NCBI GenBank assembly: GCA_002751075.1
Contig: NAOQ01000496.1
Span: forward strand, 13,572-29,151
DNA: 15,580 bases
Reading direction: 5' to 3'
Origin: Ichthyophonus hoferi
Lineage: Eukaryota; Opisthokonta; Ichthyosporea; Ichthyophonida; Ichthyophonidae
Shown here: piece after piece, positions 1 through 8,809 of the stretch
How positions within the stretch are numbered: position 1 is the first letter of the stretch
Layout of the letters: the number at the start of each line of letters is the position of its first letter
The notes under the pieces: generated by a model
Seen by the model: the letters and a program-made list of their open reading frames with translations, nothing else
Databases searched by the model: none
Told to the model about the DNA's origin: nothing
Program-made: the position numbers and the translations under genes

Positions 1-422
1 CAGCAACATCATCTGTGAGGACTTATAAACCAACACCTGTAAAACCATCACCTGTGAAGCCAACACTTGTGGAGTCAACACCTGTAAAGCCATCACCTGT
101 GGAGACCTATAAACCAACACCTGTGAAGCCAACATCTGTGAAGCAAACACCTGTAAAGCCATCACCTGTGGAAACCTATAAACCAACACCTGTAAAGCCA
201 ACACCTGTAAAGCCAACACCTGTGAAGACCTATAAACCAACACCTGTAAAGCCATCACCTGCAAAGCCATCACCTGTGAAGCCAACATCTGTAAAGCCAT
301 CACTTGTGAAGCCATCACCTGTGGAACCGAAACCAGCGCCTAAACCGAAACCAGCGCCTAAACCGAAACCAGCGCCTAGACGTAGACCAGGTAGACCAGG
401 TAGACCATACCGTCGCCTATGA
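1..422 (+). CDS. Proline-rich pentapeptide-repeat protein, 3' part (5' end outside window)
   Basis: The frame is open from base 3 to the TGA at 420-422, and no convincing ATG is present; the first possible start is a GTG at 15, so this is the end of a longer gene. The protein is built of pentapeptides of the type K-P-(T/S)-P-V, broken four times by T-Y-K. The Thr residues of the four TYK motifs are separated by 28, 23 and 18 residues, so one pentapeptide is lost at each step. The repeats are followed by three near-identical 18-bp units (about 328-378) coding KPKPAP, then by three GTAGACCAG-like units coding R-P-G repeats and a basic tail. Proline every two or three residues predicts an extended polyproline-II rod, as in cell-wall or extracellular proline-rich proteins. 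The basic RPGRPGRP end resembles an AT-hook core, but it may be a product of a frame change (see 404-499). No family is assigned. Confidence 0.6.
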   Translation, partial: ATSSVRTYKPTPVKPSPVKPTLVESTPVKPSPVETYKPTPVKPTSVKQTPVKPSPVETYKPTPVKPTPVKPTPVKTYKPTPVKPSPAKPSPVKPTSVKPSLVKPSPVEPKPAPKPKPAPKPKPAPRRRPGRPGRPYRRL

Positions 423-499
423 GGACCTATGAACCATCACCATCACCATCATCTTGCATCAGTTATGTGCTATTACTCTCAACTGTGATTTTGAGGTAA
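404..499 (+). other. Alternate-frame continuation of the repeat protein with hydrophobic tail
   Basis: In the frame one base after the one that ends at 422, bases 410-451 read P-S-P-M-R-T-Y-E-P-S-P-S-P-S. This matches the P-S-P-V-E-T-Y-K-P-T-P-V unit of the upstream gene. It then runs into S-S-C-I-S-Y-V-L-L-L-S-T-V-I-L-R and the TAA at 497-499. A short hydrophobic tail after a Ser/Pro-rich stretch is what a GPI-anchor signal or C-terminal membrane segment looks like. This frame is closed upstream by TAG at 401-403, so the switch must lie between about 404 and 410. Either the gene has a small indel here, the sequence has an error in low-complexity DNA, or the match is repeat decay in a 3' UTR. 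Confidence 0.4.
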
Positions 500-711
500 C
501 CTCCGGACTGGAGGAGTCGGATTGGGTGACTATATCCCACCCCTGTTGATGACGATTTATTGATTAGTTGACATTATAATAAAGGATTTGAGTGAATTAC
601 TTTGACCTCTTTAGAAATGGTAGACATAATATGTGAATACATCGGAGGGTATTTTAAATTCTGGAATAGAATTTTTTGGTGACTGAACAGTGGTCTATGA
701 CTCACTTGATT
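500..711. other. Gene-free stretch with two small hairpins
   Basis: This short spacer lies between the repeat-protein gene and the left arm. CCTCC/GGAGG (about 499-513) and GGGTG/CACCC (about 525-543) can each pair as short stems in the more GC-rich first 50 bases. The rest is AT-rich. A minus-strand open frame of 60 codons (574-756) has no codon bias or recognisable motif and is not called as a gene. Confidence 0.3.
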
Positions 712-1007
712 TGAGTATTTATTTATATAGCTATAATAATTTATAACTATTAGCAATTATTTTTTTACGAAGTAGCCTAGTGCAATCTATTGTTGTTAAA
801 TGGCATTGCAAGATGATCCAACAAAATTGAACCAGCCAATGGTAGAGGTCCTGTGACTATATAAAAAGCCATTTTAAATCATATATTTTGGGCCGAGATA
901 AGTTAATAATAATAACAATTAAGCATCTGAATGGTAAATAACACAGAAGATATTTCATAAGTGAATGTGTTATGTAGACTACCAAGGTATTACTGTTAAT
1001 TATTAAT

Positions 1008-2406
1008 TAGAGAGGCTTTCGATCCAGTTGATAAGTTTCGCGATCAAAATTACAAGAGTCTAGATCAAAACTATATATAAAAACTTTACCCGATCAAAAG
1101 GAGAACAAATATATATATAAATGGAAATTGTTTGCAAAGTTTTCAAGAAATAATAATTACTTTTTTAAAAAAAAATAACTCTATATATATGTGGCATCTC
1201 AATACCTCCTGATACGAATAGGAATAACTAGGTCTGTCGTGGGTCACAAGCTTAAAATATTCATTAAAGGTAGCCCATAGGCAATTACTAGCGCAAATCG
1301 ATTCACAAACTACGTGAAAATTGGGCTCAGGCTATATGGATTATTTAAGATACAAGCGAGCTTGGTAGACTTAGGTACCGGAGAAAAGAATATATGAACA
1401 GAATGTACCTAGTAGTAGTATTAATCAAGATTTGGAACATTAATAATAGCTGTGCACCAAAAGAAAGCAATTAGAAAACGTGATATTAAAATAGTTATGT
1501 TTTTAACTATATTTTTTAAACAACTTATTAAAGCTTATATGCAAATAAGCAAAGCCCGTCTTCAGTATTATGCCGTGCACACTTGTTATGATTTAAAAAA
1601 TGCCTATTAGCCCTAGAAAGGTAGCTAACAAAAAATTTGGGGACAAAAGATAGTAACACTGTTTATTCAACCTATTACACTCATTTAAAAAAAATACTAG
1701 TATCGAAAATCACTAGTTGGGTATTTGAATCCAACTAGGATTTGATGGAATTTATCTTGTTAAAAAACGTATATGATATTTCTCCAATCGAAATAATCAA
1801 ATATGCTTTTGCATTCTTCTATTGGAAACTGGAAATATTTAAACCAACCGTTGCTAGGCGGGAAATGTATAGCGATTAACTAGCAAGTAAAATTCTTCCA
1901 GAAGACGAAACTATACACCTTACAGGAATTTCTCATTACCTATATTAGATATGAAATCCGAATTTAAATAACACTTACTATCGTGGGCAAGGTGATTTGT
2001 GCAATCACATCTGATTGTGATTCCATCTTTTTGCCAAGTAGATATTAAAGCCATTGAAATCTTAAAAAGAATAGTGGCAATTGATTTGCAGTTAACTGAA
2101 TTTATATATATATATATATATATAGCATGTGTAACATACTTTTACTGGACAAATGATACTGACATGTTATGTATGTTCATAAAACACAAAGTTCATAACA
2201 TGTTAGATAACAATAATGACATAAGCTTGCTGATGACATGTTAAATAACATCTAGGTTGAGTATCAATTGCAAAAAAAAAAAAAAAAAAAAAAAAACTTC
2301 TTAAAAAACCTTTCAAGGCTTATATTTGTTTTTCAATTGATCGGGTAAAAATTTTATGTATGATTTTTGATCGCAGAACTTATCATTCGGATCGAAACCC
2401 TCCGTA
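1008..2406. mobile_element. 1.4-kb terminal-inverted-repeat DNA element with TA duplication, non-autonomous
   Basis: The element itself is 1010-2404, flanked by TA at 1008-1009 and 2405-2406. Left end GAGAGGCTTTCGATCC and right end (reverse complement) CGGAGGGTTTCGATCC begin inverted repeats about 110-140 bp long. Several GATCAAAA motifs lie in each repeat (left ones near 1042, 1063 and 1092). The matching site in the right arm near 11745 is empty. A TA target duplication is typical of the Tc1/mariner superfamily and of some other TA-targeting cut-and-paste elements. The middle (about 1165-2270) has no transposase-like reading frame, only short chance frames, so it is called non-autonomous. 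It also contains a (TA)n tract at 2103-2124 and 25 consecutive A at 2272-2296. Confidence 0.75.
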
Positions 2407-2611
2407 TGTCAGAAAAAGCACTTCTTATAAATTAATACAACTTTGCACTTGGGAGGTAAGTAAAATATATGTAAACAATACTGCACAAGCTAGATTGTAA
2501 TCTAGGAAATGCACGTTTAAAAATTAATATAGGAATGTAATTAGAAGGAAAGCAGTGCATGTTTTAAAATCAATATATAATTAGCATGGGAATGTGTATA
2601 CAATGTTTATG

Positions 2612-2893
2612 AGCAATTGCCATGAATTAGGTTCATCCTTATAGAGAAGACCTCATAATCACTAGGCTTCCTATAAAAGTTTTATTGTACTGGTTTGATT
2701 ATGTGGCTTACGTGTTTACTCTGTGTACGAAAATATATATATCAATAAACCTACTGACGCGGTACGTCAGGCAGGGGTTTTACTTCTCCTCTAAATTCTA
2801 GATTGTTTGTTAAAAATAATTAGGATAATTACTCCTGATTAGAAATGTGGAGTTAATTAAAACAGCTAATAAACAATAGCTGACAGCAATGCC
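2612..2893 (+). mobile_element. ~263-bp nested insertion with 9-10 bp target duplication (copy 1)
   Basis: The insertion spans 2622-2884. It is bounded by AGCAATTGCC (2612-2621) and AGCAATGCC (2885-2893). The right arm has a single AGCAATGCC (reverse complement at 11530-11538) at the same point with no insertion. A second, diverged copy lies at 12217-12493 on the opposite strand. The element starts ATGAATTAGG, ends AATAGCTGAC, and has no long inverted repeats, no A-tail and no open frame. An 8-10 bp duplication would suit a hAT-like or Mutator-like MITE, but the ends do not identify the family. Confidence 0.65.
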
Positions 2894-3090
2894 AAAAAAG
2901 ATCAAGACCAGGCCAGGCAGGCTAAATGGACTAGCCGTTTAATGCAGAGATGTGCAGCTAGAACGACCGCTGGGCTATACTAACATCAACTCGTCTTCCC
3001 AACCTTAGCTGAGACCAATGAGTAGACTACATTAAAATATATTGTGCCAGATAGTATTGTACTAATTAATTAGGACTAATTAGGACCAAT

Positions 3091-3360
3091 TATAAGGGGT
3101 TTCAATGCAAATGATAGATTTCGCAATCAAAAGTAAAACCTTGCCGATCAAAAGTTTAATTTTGATTAGCAAAATAAAAATTGTATATACATATCACAAA
3201 TAACAAGAAAAATTTAAATAACCGTTTTTTACTACAATAAAAGAAGTAAAAAATTTCAATTTATATATTTGTTCTCCTTTTGATCGGTAAATTTTTTATT
3301 TTGATGGGCAAATTAAACTTTTGATTGCAAAATCTATCATTTGGATCGAAACCCCCTATA
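3091..3360. mobile_element. 266-bp MITE of the same TIR family
   Basis: The element is 3093-3358 between TA dinucleotides at 3091-3092 and 3359-3360. It is almost entirely two inverted repeats of about 130 bp facing each other. The ends read TAAGGGGTTTC and, on the opposite strand, TAGGGGGTTTC. They share the seven-base spacing before TTTC, the following ATGATAGATTT-like stretch and the GATCAAAA motifs with the 1.4-kb element. The right arm has the empty site near 11340. It looks like an internal-deletion derivative of the longer element, the usual origin of MITEs. It has no coding capacity. Confidence 0.8.
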
Positions 3361-3495
3361 AATCGTAATATATTTTAACAGCACCAACACATGGGTTTAT
3401 AACTTCTCATTTTATATGATAACAAATACAGTAAAATAGGATTTATTTACATATTAAGTGCAATAAATACACCAATTCATGCCCTCTACTATATT

Positions 3496-3635
3496 ATGCT
3501 ATATGATACTATACCATCATATGTTATACTATATTGTACTATACTATACTATATTATACTACACCATACTTTATTATAAAATATTATACTATAACATACT
3601 ATATAATATTATATTATACGATTTGTAGTATACTA
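3496..3635. repeat. TATAC/TACTA pentanucleotide tract in left arm
   Basis: Degenerate ACTAT-type five-base repeats fill the gap between the two innermost blocks of the left arm. At the same position the right arm holds 2.9 kb (8336-11202) that also starts and ends near such tracts. No gene is seen here. Confidence 0.7.
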
Positions 3636-3781
3636 TATAGTCTACAAAGTTATAATATATAAAATAATATTAACGAACCAATCAATATATTACATACATA
3701 CCAGGAATGATTATTATTATTATTCCACTAGATAATTTTAATATATTAGATATGATTGGGGTTGAGTAACAATAAAATAAC

Positions 3782-3883
3782 GATAGCCATATAGGGCAAT
3801 TACATGATAACTATACAAGGCTCCTAAAAAATGATAACCATATAAGGTAATTGCATGATACCCATATCAGGCGATTAATCCCA
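3782..3883 (+). repeat. Tandem 51-bp repeat present only in the left arm
   Basis: Four copies of a GATANCCATAT-type unit start at 3782, 3806, 3833 and 3857. Their 24/27/24 spacing shows a doubled 51-bp dimer. The right arm has a single unit at the corresponding place near 8160-8180, so the expansion followed the duplication. Confidence 0.55.
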
Positions 3884-4483
3884 CTAGACTATGACGCACG
3901 TTGCCTTTTTCTTCTTTTGGGGAAGCACACCTTGTATTTTACGAATTTGCCTTATAAGTTGAAAGAATGCATTATCCACATTGGCACCTATATACCACAT
4001 TAGGAAAGGGGTGAGCAATATATTACTATATTAGGAAGAGATTACAAGTAGGACATCTAATCAATTATAAGGTAGTAATAGGCCAATAAAAAGGGAGAAA
4101 AGAGAAATGGAGAAAAGAAAAAAGAGCCTACGAGAACTGAGGAATAAATATATTACGATGCAAGAATATAGCAATGTATATAGGTATGCAGATAAATAGA
4201 AGTGTAGGAATGATAATATTTAATATTGGATAATAGGTTATTACCGGCAGAGAGGGTTTTAAATAAAAATAAAATTTACATTACCTATGATATATATAAT
4301 CTACTAACAAAAAACCAATTCGGGCGAAATCCTAACAGGCACTAATTAGCAATAGGACATATGATTGGTTTACTAAGCATATACTAAAACGTTATTATTG
4401 GACGCCATAAGTATATGTACACAAATAATCATTCTATTTAGGTGTAGATAAATGAGAGCCAATCAAATATCTCTAAATATTAC

Positions 4484-6003
4484 CTGTTTTGGCAGATGTC
4501 TCTACAAATGGAAGGCCCCCAAGGGATGCCGCCAATTCAGCACCTTCTTCGGTAGTAACCTATCGGAAAAGAGATTGAAAGTTAGATAAGTAGTATAGTA
4601 TAGTAGGTAGGTTATGTTTATTAGGATAGCAATGTAGTATAATAGTATAAGAGTACAAGAATATAACACTCAACTACTGTAATACAATATCATAATACCC
4701 TATATAAGCACATATTTATATTGACCAATACCTGTCGTTCATTCTCCATATCTACTTTATTGCCAGCCAATACAATAGGGAATGACGCAGCATCCTTAAC
4801 TCGTAATATCTGTTTAACAATTTGAGAGAGTTCTGCGAACGATTCCTGTTGGATTATAAAAATAGTTGGATTAGATTTAAAAAGGAGACTAGACTAATAA
4901 AGAAAATGTAGGGTATAGTATAGTATATAGTATAGTACAGTATAGTATAATATAATATAGTACAGTATAGTATAATATAATATAGTACAGTATAGTATAA
5001 TATAATATAGTATAGTATAGTATAATATAGTACAATATAATATAGTATAGTATAGTATAATATAGTACAATATAATATAATATAGTATAGTAATATAGGG
5101 TATAATAATATAGTAAACCCTTAACCATATATATATATGTACCTACCCGGGCTATAATGCTATATACACAAAGAAACCCATCCCCTCCTTGCATATATTG
5201 CTCTCTCATAGCGCTATATTCTTCCTGTCCGGCCGTATCTAATTGGTTTGTGGTTGCTATGGAGTTAGTTTTATGCAGGAGAATCCAATATATTGCATAT
5301 TATATAGCATCATATTGGTTTATTGTATAATAGTATAATATAGTGTGATATCATATGATATGGTATAGTATAATACAATAAAACAAAAAGCAATACAATA
5401 CGATGCAATACAATACAATATAATGCAAAAGAGCACAACACAACACAATAAAAGGAAATACAATAAAATACAATACAATACAACAAAATACAATACAATA
5501 AAACAAAATACAATACAATACAACAAAATACAATACAATACAATACAATAGAGTACAGTATAATACAATATAATATAATACACTACAATACAATACAACA
5601 CAATGAAATACAATACAATATCCTAAAATACAATGCAATGTAATACAACAATAGAATATAATAAAAGGCAACAAAATACAATACAGTGCAATACAATAAA
5701 TTACAATGCAATACATTGCAATACAATACAATAAAGTAAAATACAATAAAATATAATACAATACAATACAACCCCCTCCCTCTTCTCCTTCCCCCTTCTT
5801 TCGCTCCTACCTAATATATCCAATATCACTGGAATATTGTCTACCTCACATTGCTTCCTATATGCATCTTCTATAGTAGGATCATAATCTTCTACAAATA
5901 ATGACCTCGTAAACTGTATTGTCATGCAGCTTTTTCCTACTGCTCCCTCCCCTAGAACTACTATTTGGTAGTTAGGTATGGTAGTCTTGTTGCTATGCTT
6001 CAT
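4484..6003 (-). CDS. Ras-family small GTPase, four exons, C-terminal exon not found
   Basis: Exons on the minus strand are 6003-5811, 5238-5147, 4845-4732 and 4559-4484. All introns are GT-AG (572, 301 and 172 bp), and the phases join without error into 158 residues plus one base. The start ATG at 6003 is followed by a short N-terminal extension. G1 is GEGAVGKS (residues 18-25), G2 is DPTIED with Thr43, G3 is DTAGQ with Gln69 (Ras Gln61), G4 is NKVD (124-127) and G5 is ETSAK (153-157). These are the GTP- and Mg-binding parts of a membrane signalling switch. Effector loop and switch II ([11 protein letters not shown]) place it in the Ras subfamily proper rather than Rab or Rho. An alanine sits where Ras has Gly13. 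The last 30-40 residues, with helix 5 and the CAAX prenylation motif, are not seen. Exon 4 ends at a good donor (CAG|GTAATA); reading through it meets a stop after three more codons (G-N-I). Either a remote last exon exists or the gene is truncated. Confidence 0.9.
4912..5107. repeat. TATAG/TATAA/TACAG tract inside Ras intron 2
   Basis: About 195 bp of five-base repeats make up most of the 301-bp intron between exons 2 and 3. Because five is not a multiple of three, an uninterrupted tract reads the same Tyr/Ile/Leu/Val-rich peptide in all three frames of a strand. That explains the long apparent reading frames on the minus strand. Confidence 0.85.
5322..5770. repeat. TACAA pentanucleotide tract inside Ras intron 1
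   Basis: Roughly 450 bp of ATACA/ACAAT-type units with scattered substitutions fill most of the 572-bp intron 1. The variant here (TACAA) differs from that in intron 2 (TATAG/TATAA), so the two tracts expanded separately. Several overlapping minus-strand frames rich in Tyr-Cys-Ile-Val-Leu are products of the repeat, not proteins. Confidence 0.85.
5771..5810 (-). promoter_or_regulatory. G-rich purine tract directly after the Ras exon 1 donor
   Basis: On the transcribed strand the donor GTAGGA is followed by about 35 purine-rich bases with runs GGGGG, GG, GGG and GGGGG. It is the most G-rich stretch near the gene. GGG runs next to donors are known intronic splicing enhancers, and four G-runs could form a weak quadruplex in the RNA. 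The role here is inferred from position only. Confidence 0.35.
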
Positions 6004-7719
6004 AATACTTCGTATATAGTATACAGTATATACTTTTTATGTATTGGTGTACGTATGTTATATGTTTTAGTGAAGGTAAGTTTGTACGTTTATAGCATGG
6101 AAGTATAGTACTAGTAATAAGAATCGTGTATAGTAGATGTATAAGTTTGTATTAAGATTTTATGTGTTTGTGTTTGTGTTAGATTGGAAATGGTAATGTT
6201 TATATATGCTTTGATGGAAAAGGTCTGGTAGACGGAATATAATAAAATAAGAATCTATAGTATGTTACATAGTATAAACCTCAATATATATATATATATA
6301 TATATAAATTATTATTATCTAATATAATATAATGCAATATGATAATATATATATAGTTACATAGTACACTTAAGGATATAAAACAATATAATATAATGGA
6401 ATATAATACAATATAATATAATATATATTTTTATTTTTATTTTTCGTTAATTAACGGCTACATTATATAATAGATAGGTCTATAAATAGATCTAGAGTTA
6501 TTTTTAAATGCTCCCACAGTTTACGTTAGCCATAAATATATTTGAAACTGCCATAATAAACTGTTATTTATAATCAGTTTTATTATTATTATTTTTAAAT
6601 AGATATAATAATTATACATTATTTTATAAGTATTATAATCAGCACCAATGTATATTATAGTAAATTTATAGTCTTCATTGTTATTATATCTCTCAATAGG
6701 TGTTATTTTTCACTCCCTAACTCAGACTTGCTCCCTAGGCTAACCAATAGTAGAGTTTTTGTTTTAAAAAATAAAACTTTATAGCCAATTAAATCATAAT
6801 ACTACCCCAATACAACATTATCACATTAAGAATGAATTTGGGAGTCACACAATAACATCACAGGATCTTATAGCGAATCAAAAGTAGATATAAATGATAG
6901 CAAATCATAAAGGAATGCTGACCTGCGTTGCTTTGAGTAATATCATTGCGCCAATCAGAAACAGAGAGAAGACATTTATTGAAAATTTTAATTTATAATC
7001 TTTAATATTTGAAACAACCAAATATAACATACATGTACAATTTTAACTTCAATTATTCTGTCGGTTACGCTCTTACTTAGCAGAAAGCACTTAATTTAAT
7101 TAAATGCATTTAATCATTATTATATAAATATTATTGGTTATATTATTCTATTGTTTTTGTAAATATTAAAATTTAAAATAGCATTTATAATTTTAAACCA
7201 GGACGATTTAAATATATTTTTGGCGGGACACAACATACCTAGATTACAATATAAAGAAAAAATATATTCGAGGAAAACTCTTTTCATGTATCTATATATT
7301 TAAATCAATAATGATCGTGTAACTATAAATATTAATGAATTAAAATGAATATCATCTAAAGTATCTTTTACTATTTATTTATACTTATAAAAAGATAATA
7401 TCTCCTAGATAGATGGGTATATAGATTAATCTTACCGCGTGTAACTATGGTATTGCATATATTTTTAATCAATAATCAATCACCGCACTGCATAGTTTCA
7501 GGTTAATTTTAAAAAAATTAATGATGCCTTTACTGTCGATGCTATCTGTTAAAATGGTGTTTTGTTTTATCCTAGTTGTATATAATAATATAATTTAATA
7601 TAATACAATACAATTAAATATAATACAATACAATTAAATATAATAAAATATGTCATAGATAATGTAATGAATTATAATATATAATAGGCAAAGTCATCAT
7701 ATGCAAGTATATGTGTAAT
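6004..7719. other. Ras upstream region and gene-free AT-rich spacer
   Basis: No reading frame of note on either strand. It holds a (TA)n run at 6281-6306, TATAA-type pentanucleotides at about 6317-6425 and ATACAATACA units at about 7583-7655, with scattered CCAAT-type motifs such as CCAATCAG near 6954. TTTTGGCGGGA near 7218 matches an E2F-type consensus on paper. The Ras promoter must lie in the first part, but no single TATA element can be picked out in such AT-rich DNA. Confidence 0.4.
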
Positions 7720-7868
7720 GGTAATACCATAAAGTATTTAAAAAAAAAATTTAAAAAAAAATCTCTCTGCCAGTAATAATTTACTATTCAATATTAAATA
7801 TTATTATTCCTACTCTTTCATTGACTTGCATACCCTAAATGCATGGCCATATCCTTGCATCATAATAT

Positions 7869-7920
7869 ATTTATTCCTTAATTCCTATTAGATAATCTAT
7901 TTATTCCTTAATTCCCATAG
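7869..7920 (+). repeat. 30-bp tandem duplication present only in the right arm
   Basis: ATTTATTCCTTAATTCC begins at 7869 and again at 7899, a period of 30 bases. The left arm has this segment once (reverse complement near 4140). It is a small post-duplication change. Confidence 0.6.
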
Positions 7921-8770
7921 GTTCCTTTTTCCCTTCTCCATTTCCTTTTCCATCTACTGATTGGTCTATTACTACCCTATTCTCGATTGGATGTTCTACT
8001 TCTAGTCTCTTCCTAATATAGTAATGTGTGGCGCACCCATTTTTCAATATGGTATATAGGAGTCAATATGGATTCCGGATTCGTTCGCCTTGTAAGACAG
8101 ATCCGTAAAATACTTCCCCTGAAGAAGACATCACCACCAGTATAGTCCAGGGGGATTAATGGCCTTATACGGTTATCATTTTTTTTTTATTCTTCCAATC
8201 TAATCATATATAATAAATTAAAATTATTCCGTGGAATAATAACTATAATCATCCCTGGTATGACTGTAATATATTGATTGGTTCAGTATTATTTTTATAT
8301 GTATTACAACCCTATACGCTATATAGTATACTATAACCTATAAATCTATGGACTGACACATTCAAGTTCACTGCATAAAAACTATCTATACATTCCATCC
8401 TGAAGACTATTCTATTAGCACTATATTTAGCCATCGTTTGTTAGTCATTGGATAATGCCCTCCAATTTCAAATCGCTTTAAATACGGTATAAAATAGACT
8501 GCATGGCTATCTACCATATATAGTAACCCCAATTCCATGCACAATAATATATAACTAACTATTCATTAGTTGGTGTTGTACAAGTTCCTATTCCAATAAC
8601 AAGGACTTATTATAAATGTCAAAATAGTAATACATGTGTACCCTTAATATTGAAATTTCAAAGTACAATATAGGCCAATTGCTGTTCCCATTATAAATAA
8701 TATAATACCATAGTACCCTATCTATCTACCTATCTATCTATCTACATAGCAATAATGGTAGCTGCAACTC

Positions 8771-8809
8771 CCCGGAAACACGTGGCACAGCCGACAAGCG
8801 GCTAACGGG
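8771..8809 (+). other. GC-rich structured island
   Basis: AGCCG (8789-8793) and CGGCT (8799-8803) form a perfect five-pair stem with loop ACAAG, and CCCG (8771-8774) can pair with CGGG (8806-8809) outside it. CACGTG, an E-box palindrome, lies at 8780-8785. Base composition is far above the surrounding DNA. Short open frames occur on both strands (16 codons from ATG 8755; 28 codons on the minus strand). It could be a structured RNA, a regulatory site or a small exon; none can be decided. Confidence 0.3.

Larger units (their letters stand above)
712..4290 (+). repeat. Left arm of a large imperfect inverted duplication
   Basis: Six blocks of this arm reappear as reverse complement, in mirrored order, at 7720-14047: 712-862 with 13893-14047; 898-1009 with about 11748-11896; 2405-2611 with 11539-11747; 2894-3092 with 11341-11529; 3359-3495 with 11203-11340; and 3636-4290 with about 7720-8335. 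By eye about three bases in four agree, so the duplication is old. Between blocks this arm has three insertions absent from the other arm: 1010-2404, 2622-2884 and 3093-3358. It lacks two long segments that the right arm has. No protein-coding gene is seen in the shared blocks. Confidence 0.8.

Noticed and set aside
545-690. Possible C/D snoRNA (TTGATGA ... CTGA)
   Set aside because: Boxes are about 140 bases apart, with no terminal stem and no internal C'/D' boxes. Such short motifs are frequent by chance.
574-756. 60-codon minus-strand open frame
   Set aside because: AT-rich composition, no motif, no splice context, and it crosses the outer edge of the left duplication arm.
1999-2244. 81-codon plus-strand frame inside the 1.4-kb TIR element as a transposase remnant
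   Set aside because: It includes a (TA)n tract, has no catalytic or DNA-binding motif, and is far too short. No transposase similarity was seen.
2272-2296. A25 run as the tail of a retroposon inserted in the TIR element
   Set aside because: No target duplication or retroposon body could be defined; both TIR arms of this family carry T/A-runs at the same place, so simple slippage explains it.
3839-3848. CCATATAAGG, a perfect CArG (SRF/MADS) site, seen again at about 15553-15562
   Set aside because: About one such site is expected by chance in this much AT-rich DNA, and neither lies at a defined promoter.
4889-5771. Several long minus-strand reading frames rich in Tyr, Ile, Cys, Val and Leu
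   Set aside because: They are translations of pentanucleotide repeats inside Ras introns 1 and 2 and overlap each other in different frames. Only the parts covering Ras exons are real.
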